A program made the translations under genes and the position numbers. From positions 1-62,437 of the forward strand of contig ONSX01000003.1 in assembly GCA_900320615.1 (NCBI GenBank): DNA of 62,437 nucleotides, read 5' to 3'. The notes below the pieces were generated by a model. The model was given only the letters and a program-made list of their open reading frames with translations. It was not told the DNA's origin and did not search any database. Shown piece by piece: positions 17,092-25,701 of the stretch (positions within the stretch are counted from its first letter, which is position 1; every line of letters starts with the position of its first letter). Source of the DNA: an uncultured Eubacteriales bacterium. Its GTDB lineage: Bacteria; Bacillota; Clostridia; Lachnospirales; Lachnospiraceae.

Positions 17092-18033
17092 ATGAAAAAA
17101 ATCTTATCTCTTTTTCTCGTGGCCGCCATGGCTATGTCGATTATGACCGGCTGCGGAAACACTTCCTCCGGGAATAAGCCGTCAGGCTATTACCTCTATT
17201 ATCTGGACAAGGACGGAGACGGGCTCTATCAGCGCGAGTATACGCCTGAGGCGACTTCGGCAGAAGGCATGCTCAGAGAATTTATCAGTGAGCTTCAGGA
17301 GGTTCCGAAAAGGGCAGAATATTCGCCACTTCTTGAGAGCGGCGTCAGCATTCAAGCAGAGAGCCTGAAAAGCGGCCTGCTCACGCTTGATTTCTCTTCG
17401 GAATACAGCGACATGAGTGCGACCCGCGAGGTACTCGCGAGGGCGGGAATCGTCCGTTCCCTGATTCAGATCGAGGGGGTCAGCGAGGTGAAATTTGAAG
17501 TCGACGGTCAGACGGCGAAGACGCCGGACGGCGAAGAGATCGGTGTGATGAATGAAAACACCTTCGTCGATAATGCGGCGAAGCAGATCAATACAATCCA
17601 GCACACACAAATTGATCTGTATTTTGCGACTGAGGATGGTGCGCAGCTGCAGAAGGAATCGAGGTCGATCTACTACAGTGCCTCGAAGCCTCTTGAGTGG
17701 GCCGTTGTGGAGCGGCTGATCGCGGGACCAAAGGTGAGCGGGAACTATGCGACGCTTCCCGCAAACACACAGATTTTGAGTGTGACGAGTGCTGACGGGA
17801 TCTGCTATGTCAATCTGGATTCGACATTTACGACAGACGCTCTCGCAGTCAATGAAAAAATTCCGATCTACTCGATTGTCGATACGATTGTCAAGGACTG
17901 CAGTAATATCAGCCAGGTACAGATCTCTGTAAACGGAGAGTCAGACCTCATGTTCCGGGGAAGCATGGATCTGAGCAAGCCGTATGAGGCGGACTTCTCC
18001 CTTATAAAAGATGCGACATCATCGGACGGATGA
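17092..18033 (+). CDS. GerMN-domain lipoprotein
   Basis: A 313-residue secreted lipoprotein starting MKKILSLFLVAAMAMSIMTGC, with lipobox IMTGC. Two GerMN-like halves can be seen: one with LTLDFSSEYSDMSATREVLARAGIVRSL and a second with ICYVNLDSTFTTDALA and the late segment YSIVDTIVKDCSNISQVQISVNG. GerMN domains occur in spore-germination protein GerM and in lipoproteins encoded beside sensor kinases, as here. Spacing to the kinase is 14 bases with GGAGG before the ATG. It may modulate the sensor; that is inference from position. Confidence 0.87.
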   Translation: MKKILSLFLVAAMAMSIMTGCGNTSSGNKPSGYYLYYLDKDGDGLYQREYTPEATSAEGMLREFISELQEVPKRAEYSPLLESGVSIQAESLKSGLLTLDFSSEYSDMSATREVLARAGIVRSLIQIEGVSEVKFEVDGQTAKTPDGEEIGVMNENTFVDNAAKQINTIQHTQIDLYFATEDGAQLQKESRSIYYSASKPLEWAVVERLIAGPKVSGNYATLPANTQILSVTSADGICYVNLDSTFTTDALAVNEKIPIYSIVDTIVKDCSNISQVQISVNGESDLMFRGSMDLSKPYEADFSLIKDATSSDG

Positions 18034-18040
18034 GACGGCA

Positions 18041-18070
18041 TTGACGGCTCCGCGGACGGCGATGTAAAAT
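18041..18070 (+). promoter_or_regulatory. Putative sigma-A promoter of comEC
   Basis: TTGACG (18041-18046) and TAAAAT (18065-18070) with 18-bp spacing, 30 bases before the comEC start. Confidence 0.55.
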
Positions 18071-18100
18071 GAAAGAGCAGTAATTCGGACAGGAGGACAT

Positions 18101-20332
18101 ATGCGGCGAAGGCCACTGTGCCTCCTGTGTCTTATTTTATGCGCAGGTTTCACCGCGCTTCACCTTCTGGGCGTTCCGCTTGCGGTGGAGCCGGCGGACG
18201 AGATACGCGCTTTGAAGATTCTCTCGGAGGCATCGGTCAGGCGGGAGGTGACCGGAGTTGCGGTGAGATCGGAGACACAGGACGGTTACTGCACACTGAT
18301 TCTTAAAAAATCTTATCTGCACTGGAAATCAGAGACTTATTCCATTGGACGCGTAAAAATTACATACAGGGATGGCGGCCATATCCCGGCGGGAGTCCGC
18401 GTGCGCGCGGCGGGGATGCTCGCGGAGATTGAGGGGCCGCGGAACCCGGGCGGGTTTGACGCCGCTTCGTACTGGCGGCTTAAAGGCATCCGTTTTGCAA
18501 TGAGCAGGGCCTCCGTCACTGTGACAGGCGGGGCGGTCAATGTTCCGGCCGAGACACTGATCTGCTTCCGTAGAAATCTGTCCGGCCACATTCGTGCAGC
18601 CTGGCCGGAGGATGTGGCGGATATCCTCTGCGCTATGCTGATCGGGGACAAGTCGGGACTTGATGAAGGCGAGCGAACACTCTGGCAGGCAGCCGGCGTC
18701 ACGCACATGCTCTGTATCTCGGGTCTTCATCTCACGGTTCTCGGAATGGGACTCTTTGAACTGATCCGGAAAATGAAAGTCCGCACAGCGCCCGCAGGCA
18801 TTCTTGCGATGCTCGTCATGGCGGCCTACACCGTGCTCACGGGGGCAACGGTCTCGACCTGCCGCGCCTTTCTTATGTTTGTACTCGGTATTACCGCGAA
18901 GATGATCGGGAGAACCTATGACTTCTGGACAGCACTCGCCGTCGCGGCGATGCTGATTCTCCTCGAGAATCCATATTACCTGTTCTACCCGGGCTTCCAG
19001 ATGTCATTTGCCGCAGTCCTGATCTGCGGAGTTTTCCGAAAGAGAAGTAAAGGAATGGTTGCGCTCATGCTGTATCTCTGGATGCTGCCGCTCGTCCTCT
19101 CCGTGTGTTACGAAATCCCAATCTACAGCATAGCGGTCAATCTTGTCGCAGTCCCCCTGCTGCCGGCTGTTCTCGGGGCGGGTATTCTGGGAACTGCGGG
19201 AACTTATCTGCCGGGCGTGTGCACCGCTTCGGGGCCCGCAGCCGGATGGGCCGGTTTCTTTCCGGCCATGGAGAAGGTTCTTGCGCTTCCGGCCACCGGA
19301 CTTGTCAGGGGACTGAACTTCCTGCTTGCGAGGGCGGGGTCACTTCCTTTCGCGTCGATCATCTGCGGGAAGCCGGCGGCCTGGCGCGTGGCCGCGTATA
19401 TCATTTTTCTCGCGCTCTGGTGCGCGCTCGCGAAAGCCTGGCGCGCAGACAGGCGACGGATCGCACTCTTTTTCTTCGTACCGCTTTTTGTGGCGCTTCT
19501 TGTCGTGCGCATTCCGTCAGAACTTCTGATCTCCTTCATCGACGTCGGTCAGGGAGACGGGATAGCCATCGAGACTCCCTGTGGGATCAACTGTCTTATC
19601 GACGGCGGGTCATCGACGGAAATGAATGTCGGGCAGTACCGGGTTCTGCCGTATCTGAAGTACCGCGGGATCAGAAGGCTTGATTACATTTTCGTGACGC
19701 ACATGGACAAGGATCATACAAGCGGCATTGAAGAGCTGCTCACCATGGTCGCGTCGGGACAGACATCGCTCTGTGTCGGCACTGTCGTCATGCCGTACCT
19801 GTCCAGGCGGGATGACGCATACAGAAAAATGGAGCAGCTCTCTGCGGAGGCGGGAGCAAGGATCCTCGTTGTGTCGGAGGGAGACGCATTCGCTTTCGGG
19901 GGCGTGAAGCTTGATGTGATGAATCCGTCTGCGGAATGTGAGAAGCGGGAGACGGATGCGAACGGCCAGTGCATCGTGCTCGCGCTCTCCTATGGAGAAT
20001 TTGATGCGCTTTTTACAGGGGATGTGAGCGGAGAGGGTGAGATAAATGTCATGTCACGTCTTCGCGAAAACGGCCGCACATTTGACGTACTGAAGGTTGC
20101 GCATCACGGCTCGAAGTACTCGACACCGTCTGCGTTTCTTGATCTCATCCGTCCGTCAGTCGGTATCATTTCGGCGGGAGCTGGAAATCGCTACGGGCAT
20201 CCGTCCCATGAGACACTCGGCCGTCTGCGGGCAAGTGGCGCGGACATATATGACACGATCAGCTGCGGGCGGATTCTCATCAGGACAGATGGGACTTCCT
20301 TCCGTGTGGAGCGGTGGCTCGGAGGAGAATGA
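18101..20332 (+). CDS. comEC: DNA internalization channel ComEC/Rec2
   Basis: A 743-residue polytopic membrane protein that carries single-stranded DNA across the membrane in natural transformation. The N-terminal DUF4131 part (about 1-180) is followed by the Competence domain with the landmark THMLCISGLHLTVLGMG near residue 205 and many membrane spans up to about 480. The C-terminal metallo-beta-lactamase-like domain starts FIDVGQGDG and contains THMDKDHTSGIEE and KVAHHGSKYSTP, the HxxxDH-type metal site, consistent with a strand-degrading nuclease. The start ATG 18101 has AGGAGG upstream. Its last 33 bases are duplicated just beyond the stop. Confidence 0.95.
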   Translation: MRRRPLCLLCLILCAGFTALHLLGVPLAVEPADEIRALKILSEASVRREVTGVAVRSETQDGYCTLILKKSYLHWKSETYSIGRVKITYRDGGHIPAGVRVRAAGMLAEIEGPRNPGGFDAASYWRLKGIRFAMSRASVTVTGGAVNVPAETLICFRRNLSGHIRAAWPEDVADILCAMLIGDKSGLDEGERTLWQAAGVTHMLCISGLHLTVLGMGLFELIRKMKVRTAPAGILAMLVMAAYTVLTGATVSTCRAFLMFVLGITAKMIGRTYDFWTALAVAAMLILLENPYYLFYPGFQMSFAAVLICGVFRKRSKGMVALMLYLWMLPLVLSVCYEIPIYSIAVNLVAVPLLPAVLGAGILGTAGTYLPGVCTASGPAAGWAGFFPAMEKVLALPATGLVRGLNFLLARAGSLPFASIICGKPAAWRVAAYIIFLALWCALAKAWRADRRRIALFFFVPLFVALLVVRIPSELLISFIDVGQGDGIAIETPCGINCLIDGGSSTEMNVGQYRVLPYLKYRGIRRLDYIFVTHMDKDHTSGIEELLTMVASGQTSLCVGTVVMPYLSRRDDAYRKMEQLSAEAGARILVVSEGDAFAFGGVKLDVMNPSAECEKRETDANGQCIVLALSYGEFDALFTGDVSGEGEINVMSRLRENGRTFDVLKVAHHGSKYSTPSAFLDLIRPSVGIISAGAGNRYGHPSHETLGRLRASGADIYDTISCGRILIRTDGTSFRVERWLGGE

Positions 20333-20402
20333 GAAGGCGGCGAATGTTTCAGCTCTGGCAGGCGCTCGGGTGTGGAGCGATGGCTCGGAGGAGAATGAGA
20401 AG
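20304..20402 (+). repeat. Direct duplication of the comEC 3' end
   Basis: Bases 20304-20336 and 20370-20402 are 33-bp direct repeats differing at one position (GCGGTGG against GCGATGG). The period is 66 bases, so the second copy is in the comEC frame and again encodes VERWLGGE followed by TGA. The first copy contains the real comEC stop. The remaining sequence up to 20522 holds no gene that I can support. Confidence 0.85.
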
Positions 20403-20522
20403 CATCGGTATTGGCGGCTGCGCGCGGACGGCAATGACAGCGCTGCGTACGGATCGAATGCAGCGGCATTTGTAGACGGATCGGGGAACGAATGCTAAAA
20501 TAGCCGAAAGGAGGTAGAAGAT

Positions 20523-20960
20523 ATGCCGCAAAGAAAGGATGCGCTCTGGAGCGACCGGAAGAGAAATTTTCTCGGTCTTCCGTGGACGTTCACAAAATAT
20601 ACGCTGGTTCCTGACAGACTTCTGATTGACAGAGGATTTCTCAATTCCAGAGAGGACGAGGTCAGGCTGTACCGGATCACAGATCTCACACTCACGAGAA
20701 ATCTGTGGCAGAAGATCATAGGGACCGGCACGATCCATGTCGACTCTGCCGATCCGACGCTGAAGAACTTTGATATCATCAACATCAAGGAGTCATATGA
20801 TGTCAAGGAGCAGCTCTCACAGATCGTGGAGAAGTCCCGCCGCGAGGCACATGTCTACATGCGTGAGAACATGCAGCAGGCCCCCGGCGGGAATTTCGAG
20901 GATGACAGGGATGCAGGACATGACGGCATCCCGGATGATCCGGAGGAAAGCTGTCACTGA
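20523..20960 (+). CDS. Bacterial PH-domain protein (bPH2/DUF304 type)
   Basis: A 145-residue protein with a short bacterial pleckstrin-homology domain. The core reads LGLPWTFTKYTLVPDRLLIDRGFL, REDEVRLYRITDLTLTRNLWQKIIG, GTIHVDSADPT and FDIINIKES, the strand pattern of the YdbS/YdbT-like family, followed by a helix (VKEQLSQIVEKSRREA). The C-terminal 35 residues are acidic and probably disordered. No membrane span is visible, unlike many family members. An excellent AAAGGAGG site precedes ATG 20523. Function is unknown; related proteins act in envelope stress or bacteriocin defence. Confidence 0.8.
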   Translation: MPQRKDALWSDRKRNFLGLPWTFTKYTLVPDRLLIDRGFLNSREDEVRLYRITDLTLTRNLWQKIIGTGTIHVDSADPTLKNFDIINIKESYDVKEQLSQIVEKSRREAHVYMRENMQQAPGGNFEDDRDAGHDGIPDDPEESCH

Positions 20961-20969
20961 TACCTCCGG

Positions 20970-20999
20970 TTGACGGGCCGGAGTGGCCGGCACTATAAT
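20970..20999 (+). promoter_or_regulatory. Sigma-A promoter of trpS
   Basis: TTGACG (20970-20975) and TATAAT (20994-20999) with 18-bp spacing. Transcription would begin near 21006 and give a leader of about 148 bases. The leader has GC-rich inverted repeats at about 21005-21033 (TTCAGGCGCG/CGCGCCTGAA) and 21041-21063 (CCGGGAG/CTCCGG). No T-box sequence was recognised. Confidence 0.75.
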
Positions 21000-21109
21000 A
21001 AAATTTCAGGCGCGCGTATATCGCGCCTGAAGTTATGACGCCGGGAGATTGGATAGCTCCGGCACATGACGCAGAAATCGTGCGGAGAGGAAATCCGCGC
21101 GGAGAAAAA

Positions 21110-21172
21110 ATGGCATACGAGCAAAGCATCGGGCAGAAGGAGAGAGAACATAAATGGGAAAGATCATTTTAA
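21110..21172 (+). CDS. Putative upstream ORF overlapping the trpS start
   Basis: A 20-codon ORF beginning [13 protein letters not shown], with GGAG 6 bases before its ATG. It ends 19 bases inside trpS in a different frame. Its only tryptophan codon, TGG at 21155-21157, coincides with the TG of the trpS ATG (21154-21156) plus the next base, and the trpS ribosome-binding site lies within it. Ribosomes translating it would run through the trpS start, so it could couple or limit trpS translation. This is inference from layout; the peptide may not be made. Confidence 0.35.
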   Translation: MAYEQSIGQKEREHKWERSF

Positions 21173-22248
21173 CTGGTGACAGACCGACGGGCAGACTTCA
21201 TGTCGGACATTATGTCGGATCATTGAAGAGACGTGTCGAGCTGCAGAATTCGGGAGACTTTGATGAAATCTATATCATGATTGCGGATGCGCAGGCTCTG
21301 ACTGACAACTGGGATAACCCGGAGAAGATCCGAACAAACATCATCGAGGTCGCCCTCGATTACATGTCCGCGGGACTTGATCCGTCAAAATGCCATATGC
21401 TGATCCAGTCCCAGGTCACAGAGCTGACTGAGCTCACCTTCTATTATATGAACCTGGTGACAGTCTCCAGACTGCAGCGGAATCCGACGGTCAAGTCTGA
21501 GATTCAGCTGCGCAATTTTGAGACGAGCATCCCGGTCGGTTTCTTCTGCTACCCGATCAGCCAGGCGGCGGATATCACGGCTTTTAAGGCGACGACGGTT
21601 CCTGCCGGTGAGGATCAGGAGCCGATGCTCGAACAGACGAGAGAAATCGTCCACTCGTTCAACCGGATCTACGGGGAGACGCTTGTGGAGCCGGAGATCC
21701 TTCTCCCGGAAAATAAATATCAGATGCGCCTGCCCGGAACAGACGGCAAGGCCAAGATGTCGAAGTCACTCGGGAACTGCATTTACCTGGCGGACCCGGA
21801 GGATGTCGTGAAAAAGAAGGTTATGGGCATGTTCACGGATCCGAACCATCTGCGGGTGCAGGATCCCGGAAAGGTCGAGGGAAACCCTGTCTTTATTTAT
21901 CTCGAGGCGTTTTCGAAGCCGGAGCAGTTTGCGGAGTATGCGCCGGAGTATGCGAACCTTCAGGAGATGGAGGATCACTATCGCCGCGGCGGCCTCGGCG
22001 ACGTCAAGGTGAAGAAGTTCCTTCTCAACGTGCTGAATGAGGAGCTTGATCCGATTCGGAAGAGAAGACACGAACTCGAGAAGGACATCCCGGCTGTCTA
22101 CGATGTTCTGAAGGAAGGAACTGAGGCCGCCCGCGAGAAGGCCGGACAGACGCTCGCCGGAGTGAAGAGCGCGATGCGGATCAATTACTTTGATGATCCG
22201 GAGCTGATCCGCAGTCAGGCAGAGAAATACGCGTCTCAGGACAAGTGA
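21154..22248 (+). CDS. trpS: Tryptophanyl-tRNA synthetase
   Basis: Charges tRNA-Trp. This 364-residue class-I synthetase has the HIGH-type motif in [17 protein letters not shown] and the KMSKS motif exactly in [11 protein letters not shown] near residue 205. The segment [20 protein letters not shown] is the conserved catalytic floor. The opening GDRPTGRLH, rather than SGIQPTG, is that of the longer variant group that includes some auxiliary synthetases; whether this is the only trpS in the genome cannot be told from here. ATG 21154 follows GAAGGAGAGAG. It has its own promoter and a structured leader. Confidence 0.95.
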   Translation: MGKIILTGDRPTGRLHVGHYVGSLKRRVELQNSGDFDEIYIMIADAQALTDNWDNPEKIRTNIIEVALDYMSAGLDPSKCHMLIQSQVTELTELTFYYMNLVTVSRLQRNPTVKSEIQLRNFETSIPVGFFCYPISQAADITAFKATTVPAGEDQEPMLEQTREIVHSFNRIYGETLVEPEILLPENKYQMRLPGTDGKAKMSKSLGNCIYLADPEDVVKKKVMGMFTDPNHLRVQDPGKVEGNPVFIYLEAFSKPEQFAEYAPEYANLQEMEDHYRRGGLGDVKVKKFLLNVLNEELDPIRKRRHELEKDIPAVYDVLKEGTEAAREKAGQTLAGVKSAMRINYFDDPELIRSQAEKYASQDK

Positions 22249-22267
22249 GCTTTATCTAAAAAAGTGC

Positions 22268-22296
22268 TTGACACTTGTATGAAGGCCATATAAAAT
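22268..22296 (+). promoter_or_regulatory. Sigma-A promoter of rpsT
   Basis: TTGACA (22268-22273) and TAAAAT (22291-22296) with 17-bp spacing, a near-consensus promoter 20 bases after the trpS stop. The leader to the rpsT start is about 90 bases. This is among the strongest promoters in the window, as expected for a ribosomal protein. Confidence 0.85.
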
Positions 22297-22395
22297 AGAA
22301 TATGTGTGTTCCGTCCATGCCGCAATTTTCGTGTCTCTGGCTAAAGACGGAGCCTTAAGAAAATTGCAGAATTTATTTTCATGGAGGAGATCGAT

Positions 22396-22659
22396 TTGGC
22401 TAACATCAAATCAGCAAAGAAGAGAATCATCACAAGCGCAAAGAGAGCTGAGCGCAACAAGTCCGTAAGATCCGAAGTCAAGACATCTGTCAAGAAGGTC
22501 ACTGCGGCAATTGAGTCCGGCGACAAGACAGCGGCAAAGGCAGCTCTTTCCAACCTTCAGGGTGTCATGGGCAAGGCCGCTTCCAAGGGAGTCTACAAGA
22601 AGAACACAAATTCCAGAAAGATTTCCCGTATGTCCAAGGCTGTGGATGCGATGGACTGA
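22396..22659 (+). CDS. rpsT: 30S ribosomal protein S20
   Basis: Binds 16S rRNA and the 30S body. The 87-residue Lys/Ala-rich helical protein reads ANIKSAKKRIITSAKRAERNKS after its start. The start is taken as TTG at 22396, because S20 proteins normally begin MANIKSA and GGAGGAGA lies 5 bases before this TTG. The in-frame ATG at 22381 directly abuts that site and has none of its own. TTG starts are known for S20 and fit its autogenous translational control. It is monocistronic, with its own promoter and terminator. Confidence 0.93.
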   Translation: MANIKSAKKRIITSAKRAERNKSVRSEVKTSVKKVTAAIESGDKTAAKAALSNLQGVMGKAASKGVYKKNTNSRKISRMSKAVDAMD

Positions 22660-22723
22660 TCCTGACCCGGTCAGACCTGAGCATTGCAGCGGAGAACATT
22701 CCGTCAAATACAAACAGCAGAAG

Positions 22724-22758
22724 CAAGCAGCTGCCTTCGGGCGGCTGCTTGTTTTCTT
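22724..22758 (+). terminator. Intrinsic terminator after rpsT
   Basis: A 12-bp stem (22724-22735 with 22740-22751, one G-U pair) with a TTCG tetraloop, followed by TTTTCTTCTT. A very stable terminator, placed 19 bases before holA. Confidence 0.93.
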
Positions 22759-22777
22759 CTTGCGAAAAGGATAACGC

Positions 22778-23770
22778 ATGAAAAATCTGATAAGCGACAT
22801 CAAGACGGGCGATTTTCGTCACGTCTATCTGCTCTGCGGAAGCGAGGATTATCTGAAGAGACTTTACCGCGGCCGGCTGATCGACGCGCTTATGCCTGAC
22901 AGAAATACGATGAATTTCAATAACTATTCGGGCGAGGAGACAGAGGAGGGAAGCGTCATCGATCAGGCGGAGACCATGCCGTTTTTTGCAGACAGGCGTG
23001 TGATCTGCCTCGACCGGACAGGTTTTTTCAAGAAGTCCATGGCGCTTCTTCCGGGGTATGTGAAGCATATGCCTGACTATCTGTATATAATCTTCACTGA
23101 GTCGGAGGTCGACAAGAGAAACGGCCTCTACAAGGCTGTGAAGGCAGCGGGGCGCGTCGTTGAGTTCGGGGAGCAGCCGGAGCCGGTCCTCACTGCATTT
23201 GTCCTGAAGATGCTGAACGCATCGGACCTCAGGATCCGGAAGAGCGACATGGACTATCTGCTTCTCCGGACAGGCTCTGACATGACGCATATCAGCATCG
23301 AAGTCGACAAGCTCATCAATTATTGCGAAGGAAAGGGCATCCGGGACATCGGCCGTGAGGAGATCGGTGCGGTCGTGTCCGAGCGGACGGAGAATCGTAT
23401 TTTCGATATGGTCGCGGCAGTCACAGGCGGGCGCAGAAAAGAGGCAATGGATCTCTACGCGGACCTCCTGGCCCTGAAGGAGCCGCCGATGCGGATTCTG
23501 TTTCTGATCGGGCGTCAATTCAACCAGCTTCTCATGATCCGGGAAATGAACAGTCAGGGCGTCGGTGTCTCTGAGATCGCGCAGAAGGCCGGCATGCCGC
23601 CCTTTGCGGTGAGGCGGAACCTGCCGCTTGTCCGCAGGTACACGGAGAAGCGGCTCAGGGACGCTATAAGGCTCTGCGTGGACGCGGAGACGGCCGTGAA
23701 GACAGGACTTATGGGGGATCGACTCAGCGTCGAGCTCGTGCTGGCACAGCTTGCGGACGGGAGCGCATGA
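22778..23770 (+). CDS. holA: DNA polymerase III delta subunit
   Basis: HolA is the clamp-loader subunit that opens the sliding clamp ring. The 330-residue protein starts with the family pattern FRHVYLLCGSEDYLKRLYRGRL. It includes a central AAA-like fold lacking a Walker A motif, FFADRRVICLDRTGFF, and the C-terminal collar segment RILFLIGRQFNQLLMIREM. holA beside rpsT is a widespread arrangement in Firmicutes. ATG 22778 is preceded by AAAAGGA. No promoter of its own was found after the rpsT terminator, so it may depend on read-through. Confidence 0.92.
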   Translation: MKNLISDIKTGDFRHVYLLCGSEDYLKRLYRGRLIDALMPDRNTMNFNNYSGEETEEGSVIDQAETMPFFADRRVICLDRTGFFKKSMALLPGYVKHMPDYLYIIFTESEVDKRNGLYKAVKAAGRVVEFGEQPEPVLTAFVLKMLNASDLRIRKSDMDYLLLRTGSDMTHISIEVDKLINYCEGKGIRDIGREEIGAVVSERTENRIFDMVAAVTGGRRKEAMDLYADLLALKEPPMRILFLIGRQFNQLLMIREMNSQGVGVSEIAQKAGMPPFAVRRNLPLVRRYTEKRLRDAIRLCVDAETAVKTGLMGDRLSVELVLAQLADGSA

Positions 23771-23781
23771 CAGGCATCCTG

Positions 23782-23810
23782 TTTACTTTGGGGGCCTCAT
23801 TTGCTACAAT
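23782..23810 (+). promoter_or_regulatory. Sigma-A promoter of lepA
   Basis: TTTACT (23782-23787) and TACAAT (23805-23810) with 17-bp spacing, about 47 bases before the lepA start. It probably drives lepA-hemW and possibly the genes beyond. Confidence 0.65.
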
Positions 23811-23856
23811 CAGACTTGCATTGCAGAGCAAAGGAAACGAATAAAAGAGGGATTAC

Positions 23857-25665
23857 ATGGATCAGAGTCATATCAGAAATTTCTGTATCATTGCGCATAT
23901 TGATCACGGCAAGAGCACGCTGGCAGACCGCATTATCGAGCAGACCGGCCTCCTCACGGAACGGGAAATGCAGGACCAGATTCTTGACAACATGGACCTT
24001 GAGCGGGAGCGCGGCATCACGATTAAGTCGCAGGCTGTCCGGACGATTTACAAGGCGGACAACGGCGAGGAATATATTTTCAACCTGATCGATACGCCGG
24101 GGCATGTCGATTTCAACTACGAGGTCTCGAGGTCACTCGCGGCCTGCGACGGCGCGGTCCTTGTCGTCGATGCGACGCAGGGCGTCGAGGCGCAGACGCT
24201 CGGCAATGTCTACCTGGCTCTCGACCATGATCTGGAAATTCTTCCTGTCATCAATAAGATTGATCTGCCGAGCGCGGATCCGGATGCGGTCGCGCAGGAG
24301 ATCGAGGACGTCATTGGGCTTGACTGTGAGGGATGCCCGAGGATTTCCGCGAAGACGGGACTTCACGTCCACGATGTGCTGGAGCAGATCGTGTCAAAGC
24401 TTCCGGCTCCGTCAGGAAAGCCGGACGGGCCGCTCAAGGCGCTGATCTTCGACAGCGTCTATGACTCCTACCGCGGCGTCATTGTCTTTATCCGTGTCTT
24501 TGACGGCTCGGTGAAAGCTGGAGACCACATCCGCATGATGCAGACGGGCGCTGACTTCACGGTCACGGAGGTCGGCATCTTCGGTGCGGGCAAGTTTATT
24601 CCGTCCGATGGGCTCGGGGCAGGATCCGTCGGATATCTCGAGGCCAGTATCAAGGATCTCAAGGAGACACGCGTCGGCGATACGGTGACGAGCTTTGACC
24701 GGCCGTGCCCGGAGGCGCTCCCCGGCTACAAGGAGCCGCAGCCGATGGTTTACTGCGGCATTTATCCGGCGGACACGACGAAGTACCCGGACCTGCGGGA
24801 CGCGCTTGAGAAGCTTCAGCTCAACGACGCGTCTCTTCAGTATGAGCCGGAGACTTCGACGGCCCTCGGCTTTGGTTTCCGCTGCGGCTTCCTCGGACTC
24901 CTGCATCTCGATATCGTGACGCAGAGACTCGAGCGCGAGTATGACCTCGATCTCATCACGACGGCTCCGTCTGTCATTTACAAGATCTATAAGACGGATG
25001 GCACGGAGATGGATCTCACGAACCCGTCCAATATGCCGGATCCGTCCGAGATCGAGCACATGGAGGAGCCGATGGTTGAGGCTGAGATCATGCTCACGAA
25101 GGAGTATATCGGTCCGATCATGACACTCTGCCAGGAGCGGAGAGGCGTGTACGAGAGCACGGAGTATATTGAGGAAAACCGGGCGGTTCTGAAATACAAA
25201 ATGCCGCTCAACGAGATTATCTATGATTTCTTCGACGCGCTGAAATCCCGCTCCCGCGGGTACGCGTCTTTTGACTATGAGCTGTGCGGCTACGAGAGGA
25301 GTGAGCTCGTGAAGCTCGATATCCTCGTGAACCACGAGCAGGTTGACGCGCTCAGCTTCATTGTCTACGCGCCGAATGCCTACGCGAGGGGCGCGAAGAT
25401 GTGCGAGAAGCTGAAGAAGGAGATCCCGCGGCAGCTCTTTGATATTCCGATCCAGGCGGCTGTCGGCTCAAAGATCATCGCGCGCGAGACGGTGCGCGAG
25501 GTTCGCAAGGATGTCCTCGCGAAGTGCTACGGAGGCGATATCTCCCGGAAGAGAAAGCTGCTCGAGAAGCAGAAGGAAGGAAAGAAGAAGATGCGCGAGA
25601 TCGGCAGCGTGCAGGTCCCGAAGGAGGCCTTCCTCAACGTCCTGAAGCTGGACGACGGGGACTGA
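23857..25665 (+). CDS. lepA: Elongation factor 4 (LepA)
   Basis: A ribosome-associated GTPase implicated in initiation or back-translocation. The 602 residues are the usual length. The G domain shows [13 protein letters not shown] (P-loop), the switch-[17 protein letters not shown] and [10 protein letters not shown]. Domains II, III and V resemble EF-G, while domain IV is missing. The LepA-specific C-terminal domain ends with the basic [19 protein letters not shown]. An AGAGGGA site lies before ATG 23857. lepA followed by hemW is a common Firmicute arrangement. Confidence 0.97.
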   Translation: MDQSHIRNFCIIAHIDHGKSTLADRIIEQTGLLTEREMQDQILDNMDLERERGITIKSQAVRTIYKADNGEEYIFNLIDTPGHVDFNYEVSRSLAACDGAVLVVDATQGVEAQTLGNVYLALDHDLEILPVINKIDLPSADPDAVAQEIEDVIGLDCEGCPRISAKTGLHVHDVLEQIVSKLPAPSGKPDGPLKALIFDSVYDSYRGVIVFIRVFDGSVKAGDHIRMMQTGADFTVTEVGIFGAGKFIPSDGLGAGSVGYLEASIKDLKETRVGDTVTSFDRPCPEALPGYKEPQPMVYCGIYPADTTKYPDLRDALEKLQLNDASLQYEPETSTALGFGFRCGFLGLLHLDIVTQRLEREYDLDLITTAPSVIYKIYKTDGTEMDLTNPSNMPDPSEIEHMEEPMVEAEIMLTKEYIGPIMTLCQERRGVYESTEYIEENRAVLKYKMPLNEIIYDFFDALKSRSRGYASFDYELCGYERSELVKLDILVNHEQVDALSFIVYAPNAYARGAKMCEKLKKEIPRQLFDIPIQAAVGSKIIARETVREVRKDVLAKCYGGDISRKRKLLEKQKEGKKKMREIGSVQVPKEAFLNVLKLDDGD

Positions 25666-25701
25666 AGAGGGCACGCCCCGTCTTTAGCGCCTGGAGAAGC
25701 T

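Noticed and set aside
20097..20498. Open frame of 133 codons spanning the comEC end and the duplicated region
   Set aside because: Most of it overlaps comEC in another frame, and the downstream part is the 66-bp duplication. No ribosome-binding site or family likeness.
21000..21153. T-box riboswitch in the trpS leader
   Set aside because: The conserved T-box sequence and a terminator/antiterminator pair were not found; the leader is only about 148 bases.
22381..22395. ATG start for ribosomal protein S20
   Set aside because: This ATG abuts the GGAGGAGA site and has no site of its own; S20 proteins begin MANIKSA, which fits the TTG at 22396.
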